In this document: piece after piece, positions 6,112 to 12,155 of the stretch
How the letters are laid out: each line of letters starts with the position of its first letter
How positions within the stretch are numbered: position 1 is the stretch's first letter
Origin: Oscillospiraceae bacterium
GTDB lineage: Bacteria > Bacillota_A > Clostridia > Oscillospirales > Oscillospiraceae
Length of the DNA stretch: 19,711 bases
Assembly: GCA_017415945.1 (NCBI GenBank)
Contig: JAFQDR010000192.1
Location: 1-19,711 of the forward strand
Direction of reading: 5' to 3'
Translations under genes and position numbers: made by a program
Notes under the pieces: model-generated
The model's input: the letters and a program-made list of their open reading frames with translations, nothing else
What the model was told of the DNA's origin: nothing
Databases searched by the model: none

Positions 6112-7041
6112 ATGGCATTTACTGCAGCTGACGTAAAGAAGCTCCGTGAACTGACCGGCGTTTGCATGATGGACTGCAAGAAGGCTCTTGCAGTAGCTGA
6201 CGGCGATATGGACAAGGCTGTTGCTTGGCTCCGTGAAAAGGGTCTGGCTGCTGCTCAGAAGAAGGCAAGCCGCATTGCTGCTGAAGGCATGAGCTACGCA
6301 GCAGTTGTTGGCGGTGTAGGCGTTGTTGTTGAAGTTAACGCTGAATCCGACTTCGTTGCAAAGAACGACCTGTTCGTTAACTACGTTAAGGGTATCGCTC
6401 AGGTAGTTGCTGAAAAGAATCCCGCTGACCTGGAAACTCTGATGGGTCTGGAATTCCCCGGCACCGGCAGAACCGTTAAGGAAGAACAGAACGACAAGGT
6501 TCTGGTTATCGGCGAAAACATCAACGTTCGTCGTTTTGACCGTTACGAAACCGGCCTGTCCGTTCCCTACATCCACGCAAACGGCAAGATCGGCGTTCTG
6601 GTAAACATGGAAGTTGGCGAAGGCGCAAACGCAGCTCTGGTTGAAGAACTGGGCAAGGATCTGGCTATGCAGATCGCAGCTATGAACCCCTCCTTCCTGG
6701 ACAAGTCCGACGTAGATCCCGCTACTCTGGAAAAGGAAAAGGAAATTCTGATGGCTCAGGCTATCGAAGAAAACAAGAACGCTGCTAAGCCCAAGCCCGC
6801 ACAGATCATCGAAAAGATGGTTATGGGCCGCGTAGGCAAGTACTACGAAGAAAACTGCCTCCTGCAGCAGGCTTTCGTAAAGGAAAACAAGGTTTCCGTT
6901 GAAAAGCATGTTGCAGAAGTTGCAAAGCAGGCAGGCGCTTCCATCAAGGTTGTTGGCTTCAAGCGCTTTGCTACCGGCGAAGGCATCGAAAAGCGTCAGG
7001 ACGACCTGGCAGCTGAAGTTGCAAAGCTGGTTAACGGCTAA
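6112..7041 (+). CDS. tsf: Translation elongation factor Ts
   Basis: 309-residue EF-Ts, the nucleotide exchange factor that regenerates EF-Tu-GTP. The N-terminal UBA-like domain has the family start (Thr-Ala-Ala-Asp-Val-Lys-Lys-Leu-Arg-Glu-Leu-Thr-Gly) and Met-Met-Asp-Cys-Lys-Lys-Ala-Leu. The core motif Glu-Ser-Asp-Phe-Val-Ala-Lys-Asn and a C-terminal dimerisation module follow. TAGGAGG lies nine bases before the ATG. It is second in the rpsB operon, ended by a strong terminator 13 bases past the stop. Codon bias matches rpsB. Confidence 0.97.
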   Translation: MAFTAADVKKLRELTGVCMMDCKKALAVADGDMDKAVAWLREKGLAAAQKKASRIAAEGMSYAAVVGGVGVVVEVNAESDFVAKNDLFVNYVKGIAQVVAEKNPADLETLMGLEFPGTGRTVKEEQNDKVLVIGENINVRRFDRYETGLSVPYIHANGKIGVLVNMEVGEGANAALVEELGKDLAMQIAAMNPSFLDKSDVDPATLEKEKEILMAQAIEENKNAAKPKPAQIIEKMVMGRVGKYYEENCLLQQAFVKENKVSVEKHVAEVAKQAGASIKVVGFKRFATGEGIEKRQDDLAAEVAKLVNG

Positions 7042-7053
7042 TCAAGCACCTCT

Positions 7054-7086
7054 AAACACCTCACCTTCGGGTGGGGTGTTTTTTTC
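7054..7086 (+). terminator. Intrinsic terminator of rpsB-tsf
   Basis: 11-bp stem (7055-7065 with 7070-7080, one G-T pair) closed by a TTCG tetraloop and followed by eight consecutive T (7079-7086). A textbook terminator. Confidence 0.92.
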
Positions 7087-7148
7087 AATTCAAGTTAAAC
7101 TATTGTTTATAAATATTTTACATTTTATGGATAGATTGCGTAAGCATT

Positions 7149-7167
7149 TGATGCTATAATGGCATCA
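7149..7167 (+). promoter_or_regulatory. Extended -10 promoter and dyad upstream of the SLH gene
   Basis: TG-C-TATAAT (7152-7160) is a perfect extended -10 with no good -35 (positions 7132-7137 read ATAGAT). It is framed by a 6-bp inverted repeat TGATGC / GCATCA (7149-7154 and 7162-7167), so the -10 sits in the centre of a dyad that could bind a repressor. The start would be near 7167, with AAGGAGG at 7178-7184 serving the ATG at 7192. Confidence 0.6.
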
Positions 7168-7191
7168 TAGTTCCAACAAGGAGGCTACATC

Positions 7192-8484
7192 ATGAAAATG
7201 TATCCTAAAACAAACCGCACAATAAGCCTGCTTCTTACATTCTGTCTGACGCTGTCCTTATTTGCCACTGCAACCATTCCCGTATACGCATCTGATACTT
7301 TTTCCGATGTGTCTCCTGATGATTGGTTTTACGATTCTATTATCTGGGCAATCGATAACAGTATTACAAACGGCATCGACGCCAATCGATTCGGCCCGGA
7401 TCTTCCCTGCACAAGAGAACAAATTGTCACATTTCTTTGGGCTGCCGCCGGAAAGCCCTCTCCCCTCTCCTTCGAAAATCCCTTCACCGATGTAAGCGAA
7501 ACGGACTGGTTTTATGAGGCAGTTCTGTGGGCAATCGAAAACAATATCACCAAGGGTACATCCGATAACGAATTTGGTGTAGGCAGAACCTGTACCAGAG
7601 CGGAAGCCGCAACCTTCCTGTGGGCCAAAGCAGGCACCCCTGAACAGAGTGAAGCATCTGCTGCATTTTCAGACGTTACGGAAAGCGACTGGTTCTTCTC
7701 CCCTGTCATGTGGGCTGTGTCCGAGAACATCACTAAGGGTGTTGGAGATGATCGATTCGCCCCCTATTCCGAGTGTACACGAGCACAAATCGTAACCTTC
7801 CTGTACGCAGCCTCCAACAACAGCATGGAACCCACTCCGGAACCCACTCCCGAGCCCACTCCCGAACCTACTCCGGAACCTACCCCCGAGCCTACTCCGG
7901 AACCTACCCCCGAGCCTACTCCGGAACCTACCCCCGAGCCTACTCCCGTACCCACTCCGGAGCCCACTCCCGTACCTACTCCGGAGCCCACTCCCGTACC
8001 TACTCCGGAGCCCACTCCCGTACCTACGCCCGTGCCTTCACCGACTCCCACACCGGTTCCCGATAGCGTTGTGGATATCACAGATAAGCTGAATACCCTC
8101 ATGCGAACAAATGCAGCGGATATGCAGAGAATCAAGGACGAATACGGATTCTATATCGCCGCCGTATGCTACTACAAGCGTGTAACAGATAAGGGCATCT
8201 GGGACATTAAGCGTACAGAGGAATGGAGATTCGAAGAAGGCAAAACCTATGTATATCAGGGTAAGGTCATGCGCATGGACGACCCCGGCAATATCCACTT
8301 CGGCTATGTCGGTGCGGTATTGTTCGATGTAGAATTTGTCTGCTTCGGTGCAGGCATGAACAATGTATCAAAATTCGGATTCTCCACAGGCAGTGTGGAA
8401 TCTTACTATGACGATCCTCAGGATCAGGAAATGATGCGTTGGGGCTATGACCTGTACTTGCAAGACCAAAAGAACGGATATTAA
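7192..8484 (+). CDS. Secreted SLH-anchored protein with Pro-rich linker and toxin-44-like C-terminal domain
   Basis: 430 residues. A signal peptide (basic start, hydrophobic 11-30) has a likely cut after Val-Tyr-Ala33. Three S-layer homology modules span about 35-92, 96-152 and 156-210, with cell-wall-polymer binding motifs Thr-Arg-Glu (74-76), Thr-Arg-Ala (135-137) and Thr-Arg-Ala (196-198). A Pro-Glu-Pro-Thr / Pro-Val-Pro-Thr linker fills 213-290. The C-terminal domain (about 295-430) has Gly-Ile-Trp-Asp-Ile-Lys (335-340), Gly-Asn-Ile-His-Phe-Gly-Tyr-Val-Gly (366-374) and Asp-Asp-Pro-Gln-Asp-Gln-Glu (407-413), resembling the polymorphic toxin type 44 domain as I recall it. Activity is unknown. 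It has its own promoter and terminator, and no adjacent immunity-like gene is visible. The SLH and linker calls are firm; the toxin-like domain needs a profile search. Confidence 0.88.
   Translation: MKMYPKTNRTISLLLTFCLTLSLFATATIPVYASDTFSDVSPDDWFYDSIIWAIDNSITNGIDANRFGPDLPCTREQIVTFLWAAAGKPSPLSFENPFTDVSETDWFYEAVLWAIENNITKGTSDNEFGVGRTCTRAEAATFLWAKAGTPEQSEASAAFSDVTESDWFFSPVMWAVSENITKGVGDDRFAPYSECTRAQIVTFLYAASNNSMEPTPEPTPEPTPEPTPEPTPEPTPEPTPEPTPEPTPEPTPVPTPEPTPVPTPEPTPVPTPEPTPVPTPVPSPTPTPVPDSVVDITDKLNTLMRTNAADMQRIKDEYGFYIAAVCYYKRVTDKGIWDIKRTEEWRFEEGKTYVYQGKVMRMDDPGNIHFGYVGAVLFDVEFVCFGAGMNNVSKFGFSTGSVESYYDDPQDQEMMRWGYDLYLQDQKNGY
7828..8061 (+). repeat. In-frame 12/24-base tandem repeat encoding the Pro-Glu-Pro-Thr linker
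   Basis: Tandem 12-base units encode Pro-Glu-Pro-Thr. They change after residue ~249 to 24-base units encoding Pro-Val-Pro-Thr-Pro-Glu-Pro-Thr, then decay into Pro-Val-Pro-Ser-Pro-Thr. Adjacent units are nearly identical at the DNA level, differing mainly at third bases, so length change by slippage or recombination would stay in frame. The product is an extended wall-spanning spacer. Confidence 0.92.
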
Positions 8485-8489
8485 AACGT

Positions 8490-8520
8490 AAACGGAGCAG
8501 CTAAGTGCTGCTCCGTTTTT
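8490..8520 (+). terminator. Intrinsic terminator of the SLH gene
   Basis: 12-bp perfect stem (8490-8501 with 8507-8518), 5-base loop, and a T run (8516-8520). It lies directly after the SLH stop. Confidence 0.9.
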
Positions 8521-8558
8521 ATATAAAAACAACCTTACGAAATTCGTAAGGTTGTTTT
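8521..8558 (-). terminator. Intrinsic terminator of yebC
   Basis: 14-bp perfect stem (8526-8539 with 8545-8558) with a short AT loop. On the minus strand the 3' arm runs into TTTTTATAT (8529-8521), seven bases after the yebC stop. It may also act as a second block for plus-strand readthrough. Confidence 0.85.
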
Positions 8559-8564
8559 CTCATT

Positions 8565-9299
8565 TTAAGCGTTTTCCCAGTTGTGCCAGACGTTCTGGAC
8601 ATCATCGTTGTCTTCGAACATATCCAGCATCTTGGTCAGGTTCTTTACATCAGCTTCGTCGGTGACGGTGATGTAGTTCTGGGGAACCATTTCCACCTGT
8701 GCGGATACGAACTTGTAGCCTGCTGCTTCCAGTGCGTTGTAAACTTCCTGGAATGCATCGGGATCGGTGTAGATTTCGAAGATGTTGTCTTCGTGCTGCA
8801 TGTCGTCAGCGCCTGCTTCCAGCGCGTCCATCATAACGGTGTCTTCATCCAGTTCTTCGTCTTCGTCATTAATGACAATGACGCCCTTCTTATCAAAGGA
8901 CCAGGAAACACAGCCGGATGCACCCATGTTGCCGCCGTACTTATCGAAATAGTGACGAACATCACCCGCGGTACGGTTGCGATTATCGGTCATGCAGTCA
9001 ACAATGATTGCAACGCCGCAGGGACCGTAGCCTTCGTAAACAACAGTCTCATAGTTATCGGTATTGCCTGCGCCCAAAGCCTTGTCAATGGCTCTCTTGA
9101 TGTTGTCATTGGGCATATTGGCAGCCTTTGCCTTTGCAACAACCTGTGCCAAGCTGGAGTTGTTTGCAGGATCGCCGCTGCCGCCCTGCTTTACGGCGAC
9201 AATAATTTCACGTGCGATTTTGGTAAACACCTGTGCGCGCTTTGCGTCAGCAGCGCCCTTGGTCTTCTGTATATTATGCCATTTGGAATGTCCGGACAT
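8565..9299 (-). CDS. yebC: YebC/PmpR (TACO1) family protein
   Basis: 244-residue member of the YebC/TACO1 family, described both as transcriptional regulators and, more recently, as translation factors that help ribosomes through difficult proline-rich stretches. The diagnostic N-terminus Ser-Gly-His-Ser-Lys-Trp-His-Asn-Ile-Gln is present, as are Lys-Ala-x-x-x-Asn-Met-Pro-Asn-Asp-Asn-Ile-x-Arg-Ala-Ile and Glu-Gly-Tyr-Gly-Pro-x-Gly-Val-Ala. The acidic mid-domain is intact. The start at 9299 has GAGGGGG upstream; an in-frame extension to 9338 passes through the -10 element and is not coding. It is a single-gene unit with its own promoter and terminator, convergent to the SLH gene. Confidence 0.95.
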   Translation of the reverse strand: MSGHSKWHNIQKTKGAADAKRAQVFTKIAREIIVAVKQGGSGDPANNSSLAQVVAKAKAANMPNDNIKRAIDKALGAGNTDNYETVVYEGYGPCGVAIIVDCMTDNRNRTAGDVRHYFDKYGGNMGASGCVSWSFDKKGVIVINDEDEELDEDTVMMDALEAGADDMQHEDNIFEIYTDPDAFQEVYNALEAAGYKFVSAQVEMVPQNYITVTDEADVKNLTKMLDMFEDNDDVQNVWHNWENA

Positions 9300-9328
9300 T
9301 TTTATACCCCCTCTAAAATTGCCACAAT

Positions 9329-9357
9329 ATTTTATCATAGGGTCGTCCTTCTTGCAA
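9329..9357 (-). promoter_or_regulatory. Promoter of yebC
   Basis: Minus strand TTGCAA (9357-9352), 17-base spacer, TAAAAT (9334-9329), start near 9322, about 22 bases before the ATG. Confidence 0.75.
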
Positions 9358-9369
9358 GTCCTAATACCT

Positions 9370-9400
9370 AAAAAGCCGCAGATTTCTGTAAAATCTGCGG
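9370..9400 (-). terminator. Intrinsic terminator of the SPOCS/LysM gene
   Basis: 10-bp perfect stem (9391-9400 with 9376-9385) and a 5-base loop, followed on the minus strand by C and five T (9374-9370), nine bases past the stop of the gene. Confidence 0.88.
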
Positions 9401-9409
9401 TCTTCTTAT

Positions 9410-10879
9410 TTATTTTCGCTGTCTTGGTATCAGAAGCACTGTTTCACCTGCCACCTCATCCTCCTCGATTCCGTTGTAGGTTTGAATCAGCATTACCGTT
9501 GAGCCGTATTTTTTAGCAATATCCCATAAAGCTCCGTTTCCCCGCACGATCCATAAGGAGTGCTCGCCGGAAGTAAGAGGACTGTCTTCATCCCACTCTG
9601 TCTCCAACAGCGGTTTTACCGAAAACGGTTCCTCAATGAATGTATCCCACTCTACATTCAATCTAAATTCAAGCTCCGTACCGCTACATCCCCCATACAA
9701 ATCATTCAGACGAACCTCGCACAGTTTTTCCCCCTCTCTCAAATGCAGAGGAAGATCAATTTGTTTCCTTACCCAATCTGTGGTTCCGTTTTCATACGCG
9801 ATACAAGCGCTCACCGTAACGGTTATCTGTTCCCCGTCGTAAATACAAGACGATGTCAAAAACCGCACACATCCCAACTGACTGCGGCACACAATACTTC
9901 CCGACAAATTCTCTCTATGAGCTTCCTTCTTGGTCTCACGATATAAATTCAGCACTCCATATTCACTGTTGCACGAATAAAAATTGCTGTATGCATCTGA
10001 TAAATACGGCAGATTCCGCTCTTCGTACGCCGTAATCTGACAAACGCCGTGTACTTCCACAGATAACGCCCGTCCATCAGCACTTGGCTCATAATACATA
10101 GCCGTCGGCATGATGTCCATTCGTACAACATCAGACACTCGTTCTTTATTCGTCTCCGCAATAAATGAGAATGCGCTTGTAAAGCTGACTCGTTCAGCCT
10201 CTCCTTCCCGAGATGCCACCACCACGTCAGAAAGCACACACCCCTTAACGATCAGTTTATTTGTAAGTGTCTTAATGTCATCGATTCGGAATTGCACAGA
10301 CTTGCCGATGACTTCAACAGCACTTATCCCTGCAGGAAGAGGATATTCATCCGTTGCAGCAAAGGTTTTTTCGCATACGGTGGAAATAACGCTGCATGAC
10401 ACTTCCTCTCTGCGAACCTGAATGATGTTCTTTTCTTCTATATCATCATACAATAAGTCTTTTTTAGAGGAAAATACCCGCAAATTCCCTTGCAGCTTGG
10501 CCTTTACAAGTATTTTCCGAGGATTCAGCATTCTTGTCTCTAAATGTATCAGCCGTACCGAGCCGACCGATGCATTGCTCCCGTCGATACTATCCGATTG
10601 GAATTCTGCAAGCCAGGGAAGCTGTAGTTTCAGGACACAGAACCCAGAAGCACCATCGGGTATGTAGCTTACATCAACAGACAAATCACCTTCCATGACC
10701 CCCGCCCCCGCCTCTGTTCGCTTGCTGCGCAGCAAAACATGGGCATTGGTGTCTCCGAGCAATCCAATATCCGGCATTTTATCCGACACCACTGATTCCC
10801 CTGTTACCTCAATCAGCGTTTGCCCTTCATAGATAATCTCATGACGTTCCAATAGTTTTTCATGAAGCACTGCTTTCAT
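9410..10879 (-). CDS. SPOCS (DUF3794) and LysM domain spore protein
   Basis: 489 residues with no signal peptide, built of repeated SPOCS/DUF3794 beta-rich modules (roughly 33-120, 170-280 and a more diverged 330-415) and a C-terminal LysM-like module at 442-485 (Trp-Ile-Val-Arg, Leu-Trp-Asp-Ile-Ala-Lys-Lys-Tyr, Tyr-Asn-Gly-Ile, Leu-Leu-Ile-Pro). This domain pair occurs in clostridial spore-envelope proteins such as C. difficile SipL, which links the coat to SpoIVA; the role here is inferred from that. AGGAGGG precedes the ATG at 10879. It sits 83 bases after spoVM, whose product also works with SpoIVA at the forespore surface, making a functional grouping plausible. Confidence 0.88.
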   Translation of the reverse strand: MKAVLHEKLLERHEIIYEGQTLIEVTGESVVSDKMPDIGLLGDTNAHVLLRSKRTEAGAGVMEGDLSVDVSYIPDGASGFCVLKLQLPWLAEFQSDSIDGSNASVGSVRLIHLETRMLNPRKILVKAKLQGNLRVFSSKKDLLYDDIEEKNIIQVRREEVSCSVISTVCEKTFAATDEYPLPAGISAVEVIGKSVQFRIDDIKTLTNKLIVKGCVLSDVVVASREGEAERVSFTSAFSFIAETNKERVSDVVRMDIMPTAMYYEPSADGRALSVEVHGVCQITAYEERNLPYLSDAYSNFYSCNSEYGVLNLYRETKKEAHRENLSGSIVCRSQLGCVRFLTSSCIYDGEQITVTVSACIAYENGTTDWVRKQIDLPLHLREGEKLCEVRLNDLYGGCSGTELEFRLNVEWDTFIEEPFSVKPLLETEWDEDSPLTSGEHSLWIVRGNGALWDIAKKYGSTVMLIQTYNGIEEDEVAGETVLLIPRQRK

Positions 10880-10895
10880 AGTTCCCTCCTGTACA

Positions 10896-10915
10896 ATGGG
10901 ACCATTCTATCCCAT
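10896..10915 (-). promoter_or_regulatory. Inverted repeat in the promoter region of the SPOCS/LysM gene
   Basis: ATGGGA and TCCCAT (10896-10901 and 10910-10915) form a 6-bp dyad with an 8-base spacer just upstream of the ribosome site. Minus-strand GATAGAAT (10911-10904) inside it matches 6 of 8 bases of the SigE -10 consensus, with TACTGTTT as a possible -35 14 bases before. Such degenerate matches are common by chance. Confidence 0.3.
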
Positions 10916-10962
10916 ATTCCTTCTGAAACAGTATATTACAGCTGCGCTTTTGATATCTCTGA

Positions 10963-11028
10963 TTATTTCAAAAACTTACCAAGCAGCTTCGACAAGAATT
11001 GCGGCATCTTAATGACACAAATTTTCAT
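10963..11028 (-). CDS. spoVM: Stage V sporulation protein M (SpoVM)
   Basis: A 21-codon gene translating as M-K-I-C-V-I-K-M-P-Q-F-L-S-K-L-L-G-K-F-L-K. It aligns without gaps to the start of Bacillus subtilis SpoVM, sharing Met-Lys, Ile6-Lys7, Pro9 and Phe11-Leu12. SpoVM is an amphipathic helix that recognises the positive curvature of the forespore outer membrane and anchors SpoIVA for coat and cortex assembly; Pro9 is important for that. GGAGG lies seven bases before the ATG and overlaps the stop of the preceding small gene. The location downstream of prpC-prkC-rsgA matches B. subtilis. It is shorter than the 26-residue Bacillus protein, losing the tail. Confidence 0.88.
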   Translation of the reverse strand: MKICVIKMPQFLSKLLGKFLK

Positions 11029-11039
11029 TTCTTTTCCTC

Positions 11040-11198
11040 CTATTTGCAATTGTTATACCAAATACCGAATGATATCAAAGATACTCCAAGCATAAACCAC
11101 CAAAACTGTCCCGGTAAAACCATAGCCAGCAAAATCATCGTACCGGCGATAATAAACAGCTTGCCAATTCCGTACCCCTTGCCGCGCCTTCTGCGCAT
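11040..11198 (-). CDS. Small hydrophobic membrane protein upstream of spoVM
   Basis: 52 codons. A basic N-terminus (Met-Arg-Arg-Arg-Arg-Gly-Lys-Gly) is followed by two hydrophobic stretches, about 11-29 and 32-47, separated by Pro-Gly-Gln-Phe-Trp-Trp, which suggests a helical hairpin in the membrane with both ends cytoplasmic. I do not recognise a named family. The AAGGCGG site lies seven bases before the ATG and inside a hairpin. Its TAG stop overlaps the spoVM ribosome site, so it is probably translated and transcribed with spoVM. It occupies the place of rpe-thiN in B. subtilis. A different open frame over the same DNA (11053-11289) lacks a ribosome site. Confidence 0.72.
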   Translation of the reverse strand: MRRRRGKGYGIGKLFIIAGTMILLAMVLPGQFWWFMLGVSLISFGIWYNNCK

Positions 11199-11205
11199 AA
11201 CAAAA

Positions 11206-11251
11206 CCGCCTTCCGCGTAAACGAATGTACTTCAGTATACGCAGAAAGCGG
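11206..11251 (-). promoter_or_regulatory. Hairpin between rsgA and the spoVM pair, covering a ribosome site
   Basis: On the minus strand 11251-11238 pairs with 11219-11206: 14 bp including two G-U pairs that only form in this orientation, with an 18-base loop. TTTTGTT follows, so it can act as the rsgA-operon terminator. Its 3' arm also contains AAGGCGG, the ribosome site of the 52-codon gene starting at 11198. A SigE-like pair, GCACATTC (11262-11255) and CGTATACT (11241-11234) at 13-base spacing, six of eight matches each, would start RNA near 11227, in the loop. Confidence 0.6.
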
Positions 11252-11270
11252 CTTGAATGTGCCATAATAT

Positions 11271-12155
11271 TTATTTTTTCATTTCCCAATGCTTGTACTT
11301 AGCGGCATCGGCATACATCATGCGGTATGAGCCATAGCGTTTCTTGTGGATTCGACCTTCCTCCACACCACGACGAACAGCACAGTCGGGTTCCTTTAAG
11401 TGTGCACAGTCATTGAATCGGCATTGACCAATGTACGCTTCAAATTCCGGAAACGCATACTGCAGCTCATCGCACATGACAGGGTTCACCGCTTCCATAT
11501 CAAAGCTGGCAAAGCCCGGCGTGTCGATCAAATATGTACCGCTGCCAAGGTCAAAAAGCTCCACATGGCGGGTTGTGTGCCTGCCGCGTCCGAGCTTATC
11601 ACTGACCTCTCCCACGCGAAGGGAAAATTGGGGATTCAGTGCATTGAGAATGCTGGATTTCCCAACACCTGAGTCTCCCGTGAAAGCACAGATTTTCCCC
11701 GCTACCGCACGGCGCAGCTCCTCAATGCCCTCTCCCGTCTCTGCACTGCACGCAATGACGGGAAAGCCCGTTTCCTTATAAATTTCGGTCATACGCTCGG
11801 TACGCACAAGATCCACCTTATTGATGGCAATGATTACCTGACAGTGGTTGTGCACCGCAGTTACCGTCAGCCGATCCACCAGATACGTATCCGTAATAGG
11901 AATTGCATCGGAAGTAACACAAATCAATGCTTCAATATTCGCCACAGACGGCCGGATAAAGGAGTTCGTACGCGGATGAACCTCTTCGATACGACCCTTC
12001 CCGTTTTGGTCCACAGACACAGTCACTCTGTCACCCACCAGCGGCGATAGCCCCTTATGACGCAGCTTACCGCTGCCCTTGCATTCAATGGTATCGGTAT
12101 CTGTACGAACATAATAGAAGCCGCTCAAGGCTTTAACAATGACACCGTTTACCAT
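11271..12155 (-). CDS. rsgA: Ribosome small subunit-dependent GTPase RsgA (CpgA/YloQ)
   Basis: 294-residue circularly permuted GTPase that checks 30S maturation. The N-terminal OB fold (about 1-65) is followed by the permuted motifs: Asn-Lys-Val-Asp (112-115, G4), Gly-Asp-Ser-Gly-Val-Gly-Lys-Ser (160-167, G1), His-Thr-Thr-Arg (193-196, G2) and Asp-Thr-Pro-Gly (211-214, G3). The C-terminal zinc site is Cys245, Cys250, His252 and Cys258. Its start overlaps the prkC end by seven bases, implying translational coupling. In B. subtilis the orthologue is a PrkC substrate, which fits this neighbourhood. Confidence 0.95.
   Translation of the reverse strand: MVNGVIVKALSGFYYVRTDTDTIECKGSGKLRHKGLSPLVGDRVTVSVDQNGKGRIEEVHPRTNSFIRPSVANIEALICVTSDAIPITDTYLVDRLTVTAVHNHCQVIIAINKVDLVRTERMTEIYKETGFPVIACSAETGEGIEELRRAVAGKICAFTGDSGVGKSSILNALNPQFSLRVGEVSDKLGRGRHTTRHVELFDLGSGTYLIDTPGFASFDMEAVNPVMCDELQYAFPEFEAYIGQCRFNDCAHLKEPDCAVRRGVEEGRIHKKRYGSYRMMYADAAKYKHWEMKK

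Noticed and set aside
7828..8061. Possible CRISPR array
   Set aside because: The repeats are contiguous 12/24-base coding units without unique spacers and stay in the SLH gene's frame.
7764..8135. Gly-Val-Gly-Ser-rich minus-strand frame over the repeat
   Set aside because: It is the reverse complement of the Pro-Glu-Pro-Thr repeat; no ribosome site and no independent support.
8565..9299. Functional link between YebC (proline-stall relief) and the adjacent Pro-rich SLH linker
   Set aside because: The linker alternates Pro with Glu, Thr or Val and has no run of consecutive prolines; the genes are convergent with separate promoters, so adjacency is probably chance.
11053..11289. A 78-codon minus-strand frame between rsgA and spoVM
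   Set aside because: It lacks a ribosome site, has no membrane or domain pattern, and runs out of frame with the better-supported 52-codon gene ending in the spoVM ribosome site.
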